Below, piece after piece: positions 21,062-23,286 of a stretch of DNA of 23,286 nucleotides. A program made the translations under genes and the position numbers. The number at the start of each line of letters is the position of its first letter. The stretch's first letter is position 1. The notes below the pieces were generated by a model, which saw only the letters and a list, made by a program, of their open reading frames with translations, was not told the origin of the DNA and made no database searches. Source of the DNA: Bacteroidales bacterium UBA3816 (lineage in GTDB: Bacteria; Bacteroidota; Bacteroidia; Bacteroidales; P3); NCBI GenBank assembly GCA_002368955.1, contig DFDY01000033.1, forward strand, positions 1-23,286. Direction: 5' to 3'.

Positions 21062-21484
21062 TTATTTGTTGGCAGGAGCCACCACATTACCTTTGATTTT
21101 CACTACCACACGGGGTTCGTTGACAGCGTTGGACGTGATGGTGACCGTCTTGGTGAAACCGCCCACATTGTTGGTATTGTAGCGGACGCCGATTTCGCCA
21201 GCCTTGCCGGGCATGACGGGCTTCTGAGTCCATTTGGGAGTGGTGCAGCCACAGCTGGCCCGCACGCCGGACAGAATCAGGGGTTCGTCACCCACATTGG
21301 TGAAAGTGAACGAGCAGTTGCCGTCGCCACCTTTCTGGATAGTGCCATAGTTATGTTCTCTCTCGGCAAAGACAATCTTGGGTCCGTGTTGGTTTTCTGC
21401 GGCAGCTTCTTTCTTAGCTTCCTGTGCATTCACTGCTCCCATCGTCATGACGGCGACTAAGCAGAATAAAAACAGTTTCTTCAT
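21062..21484 (-). CDS. Secreted DUF1573 domain protein
   Basis: A 140-residue exported protein. The start at 21484 gives a classical signal peptide (MKKLFLFCLVAVMTMGAVNA, cleavage before QE); an in-frame ATG 30 nt earlier would add ten residues ahead of it and is unlikely. After a short Ala/Glu/Lys-rich linker comes one DUF1573 domain, an Ig-like beta sandwich (ASH/MSP-like): HNYGTIQKGG, FTFTNVGDEPLILSGV, RASCGCTTPKW, MPGKAGEIGVRYN and FTKTVTITSNA. The SCGC motif is typical of the family in Bacteroidota. Function is unknown; periplasmic or outer-membrane association is inferred. It lies 191 nt after mfd, so it may have its own promoter, but none was recognised. Confidence 0.9.
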   Translation of the reverse strand: MKKLFLFCLVAVMTMGAVNAQEAKKEAAAENQHGPKIVFAEREHNYGTIQKGGDGNCSFTFTNVGDEPLILSGVRASCGCTTPKWTQKPVMPGKAGEIGVRYNTNNVGGFTKTVTITSNAVNEPRVVVKIKGNVVAPANK

Positions 21485-21675
21485 GGTACAAAATGTTTTT
21501 AAAGTATTTTCCAATTTAGTGTTTCTTGTTCAATAAAACTTGTACTCTTTTTAATTTCGCCTTAATTAACCACAAAAATGTTTTTTTATTGTGTGAGGTG
21601 AGTTTTTTTTCGTTCTCGCTTCAAGGGCGGCTTCAAAGGCGGCCTTTGGGGCCAACCCATCTCAGCAAATCACAC

Positions 21676-23286
21676 TCAGCCTTGTGCCACAGGGGTCACT
21701 GCCGTTTTTGCATCAAGCAACTGAGCTATGGTCTCTATGGCTTGCTGTATGGTGGCCACCCCGTCGCAGACCATCGAGAGGCGGTCTTTGGTCTCGCGCA
21801 GGTGGACCGTCTGCGGGTGGTTCTGCGTGTAGCGTATCATCTTGGCAAAGTTGGCCGACCGATAGAAGGGGTTCTCCTGGTTGGAGACAAAGAAACAGAC
21901 CAGTTTGTTCTGTTTCAGCACTATCTTTTCTATGCCAAATTCTTTGGCCATGCGACGCATGGTGATGGTCTTGATGAGTTCCTGTGTGGCCATCGGGATG
22001 GGTCCGAAACGGTCTATCAGCCGTTCGCGATAGCGGTCTAGTTCCTCCTCGGTGCTGAGGTCGTTCAGCTCCTTGTAGAGCAGCAGTCGCTCGCTCACGC
22101 TGGTGACATAGTCGTCGGGCAGCAGCACCTCCAGGTCGGTCTCTATCACGCATTCCTTCACATATTCTTTGCTTTCCTCTATCTCTTGTTGGAAAAGCTC
22201 CTTGAAATCGGTCTCTTTGAGTTCCTCGATGGCTTCGTTGAGAATCTTGTGGTACATGTCGTAGCCTATGTCGCTGATGAAGCCGCTCTGTTCGGCTCCC
22301 AGGATGTTGCCCGCCCCGCGTATGTCAAGGTCGCGCATGGCAATATTCAGGCCGCTGCCGATGGTGCTGAACTCCTCGATGGCCTTGAGCCTTTTCTGAG
22401 CCTCTTCGGTGAGCACGCTATAAGAAGGAATGAGCATATAGCAGAAAGCCTTCTTGTTGCTCCGGCCCACGCGGCCGCGCATCTGATGCAGGTCGCTGAG
22501 GCCGAAATTCTGGGCATTGTTGATAATCATGGTGTTGGCATTAGGGATGTCCAGACCGTTCTCTATGATGGCCGTGGCCACCAACACATCTATTTCGCCT
22601 TCCAAGAAGCGCATCATAGTCTCCTCCACCTGCTTGCCATCCATTTGGCCGTGGGCAATGCCAACGCGGGCATCCGGCACCAGGCGGCCCACCAGACCGG
22701 CCATCTCGGGCAGGTTCTCCACCCGGTTGCTGACGAAGAAGGTCTGCCCGCCGCGCGACATCTCGTAGCGGATGGCATCGCGGATGACCTCCTCATCAAA
22801 ACTGCACAGTTCCGTTTGTATCGGCTGGCGGTTGGGAGGCGGGGTGCGGATGACACTCAGGTCTCTGGCACCCATGAGTGAGAACTGGAGGGTGCGGGGT
22901 ATAGGGGTGGCGGTGAGGGTGAGGCAGTCTACGTTCACCTTCATCTGGCGCAGCTTCTCCTTGGCACTGACACCGAATTTTTGCTCCTCGTCAATAATTA
23001 GCAGTCCCAAATCTTTAAATTTGAGGCTCTTGTTAGTGATGGCATGGGTGCCAATCAATATGTCTATCTTGCCCTCTTCCACCCGCTTGTATATTTCCTT
23101 TTTGTCCTTGGCCGAACGGAAGCGGTTGAGGTAGTCGATGTTCACCGGCAGCCCTTTCAGACGGTCGCAGAAAGTGTTGTAGTGTTGGAATGCCAGAATG
23201 GTGTTGGGCACCAGCACGGCCACCTGCTTGGAGTCGCAGACGGCCTTGAAGGCAGCACGGATGGCCACCTCGGTCTTGCCGAAGCC
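21676..23286 (-). CDS. mfd: Transcription-repair coupling factor Mfd, C-terminal part (truncated by window edge)
   Basis: The last 536 residues of Mfd, open at the right edge of the window; the N-terminal UvrB-homology and polymerase-binding domains lie outside. Mfd is the DNA translocase that removes stalled RNA polymerase and recruits UvrA to template-strand damage. The visible part begins in the Walker A motif (GFGKTE at the very edge), then the DEEQKFGV Walker B box, TLTATPIPRTLQFSL (motif III) and NRQPIQTE. The second RecA-like lobe has VATAIIENGLDIPNANTMI and QMRGRVGRSNKKAFCYML with the arginine fingers, and is followed by the TRCF C-terminal domain. RecG shares the helicase part, but the long C-terminal domain ending near DAKTAVTPVAQG and the motif order favour Mfd. 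The frame is uninterrupted. Confidence 0.95.
   Translation of the reverse strand, partial: GFGKTEVAIRAAFKAVCDSKQVAVLVPNTILAFQHYNTFCDRLKGLPVNIDYLNRFRSAKDKKEIYKRVEEGKIDILIGTHAITNKSLKFKDLGLLIIDEEQKFGVSAKEKLRQMKVNVDCLTLTATPIPRTLQFSLMGARDLSVIRTPPPNRQPIQTELCSFDEEVIRDAIRYEMSRGGQTFFVSNRVENLPEMAGLVGRLVPDARVGIAHGQMDGKQVEETMMRFLEGEIDVLVATAIIENGLDIPNANTMIINNAQNFGLSDLHQMRGRVGRSNKKAFCYMLIPSYSVLTEEAQKRLKAIEEFSTIGSGLNIAMRDLDIRGAGNILGAEQSGFISDIGYDMYHKILNEAIEELKETDFKELFQQEIEESKEYVKECVIETDLEVLLPDDYVTSVSERLLLYKELNDLSTEEELDRYRERLIDRFGPIPMATQELIKTITMRRMAKEFGIEKIVLKQNKLVCFFVSNQENPFYRSANFAKMIRYTQNHPQTVHLRETKDRLSMVCDGVATIQQAIETIAQLLDAKTAVTPVAQG

Overview
The window reads as a chromosomal segment of a Bacteroidota bacterium, most likely order Bacteroidales; genus is not determinable from sequence alone. 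Evidence: three promoters match the Bacteroidota -7 consensus TAnnTTTG (each extended to TTTGCA); start codons mostly lack strong Shine-Dalgarno sequences; one secreted protein ends in a type A sorting domain of the type IX secretion system (T9SS); and several families are typical of the phylum (BspA-like LRR_5 proteins, PD40/OmpA-like proteins, DUF1573, dihydroorotate dehydrogenase-like protein, a GreA-like protein often labelled 3-oxoacyl-ACP synthase). No rRNA, tRNA, CRISPR array, prophage or insertion sequence was found.

Layout. 1-2.4 kb, plus strand: an exported PD40 beta-propeller protein with an OmpA-like C-terminus, a heptanucleotide repeat array, then a fumarylacetoacetate hydrolase family enzyme and a strong hairpin terminator facing the next gene. 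2.5-5.6 kb, minus strand: a 1053-residue BspA-like LRR surface protein with two layers of internal repeats, a His-Asp-Thr repeat stalk between two InlB-type repeats, and a T9SS sorting domain. Its gene looks AT-richer than its neighbours. Next comes about 650 nt without a convincing gene, holding a promoter-like site, a long leader and a GC-rich hairpin.

6.3-9.6 kb, minus strand: dihydroorotate dehydrogenase-like protein, four-helix bundle protein, a strong hairpin, KdsA (Kdo for lipopolysaccharide) and a DnaQ/ExoX-like exonuclease. A divergent promoter pair at 9.6-9.8 kb also serves a plus-strand membrane-anchored TPR protein with its own terminator. 10.9-18.5 kb is one long minus-strand run, in transcription order: M28 peptidase fused to an apparent outer-membrane beta-barrel, MarC-family membrane protein, an AlgI-like MBOAT acyltransferase coupled to an AlgJ-like SGNH protein (polysaccharide O-acylation), a small LRR_5 secreted protein, a C-GCAxxG-C-C protein, a YhcH-family protein and aldose 1-epimerase. 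18.6-23.3 kb: a YqiA-like esterase (plus) convergent with a GreA-like protein, then a class I aminotransferase, a DUF1573 secreted protein and the C-terminal part of Mfd running off the right edge (all minus).

The theme is mostly envelope and surface biology mixed with housekeeping. I saw no complete new defence or mobile system. The most unusual items are the M28 peptidase-barrel fusion, the repeat architecture of the large BspA-like protein, the MBOAT/SGNH pair with Gly where the catalytic Asp is expected, and a set of intergenic heptanucleotide repeats that tend to sit at or near gene 3' ends.
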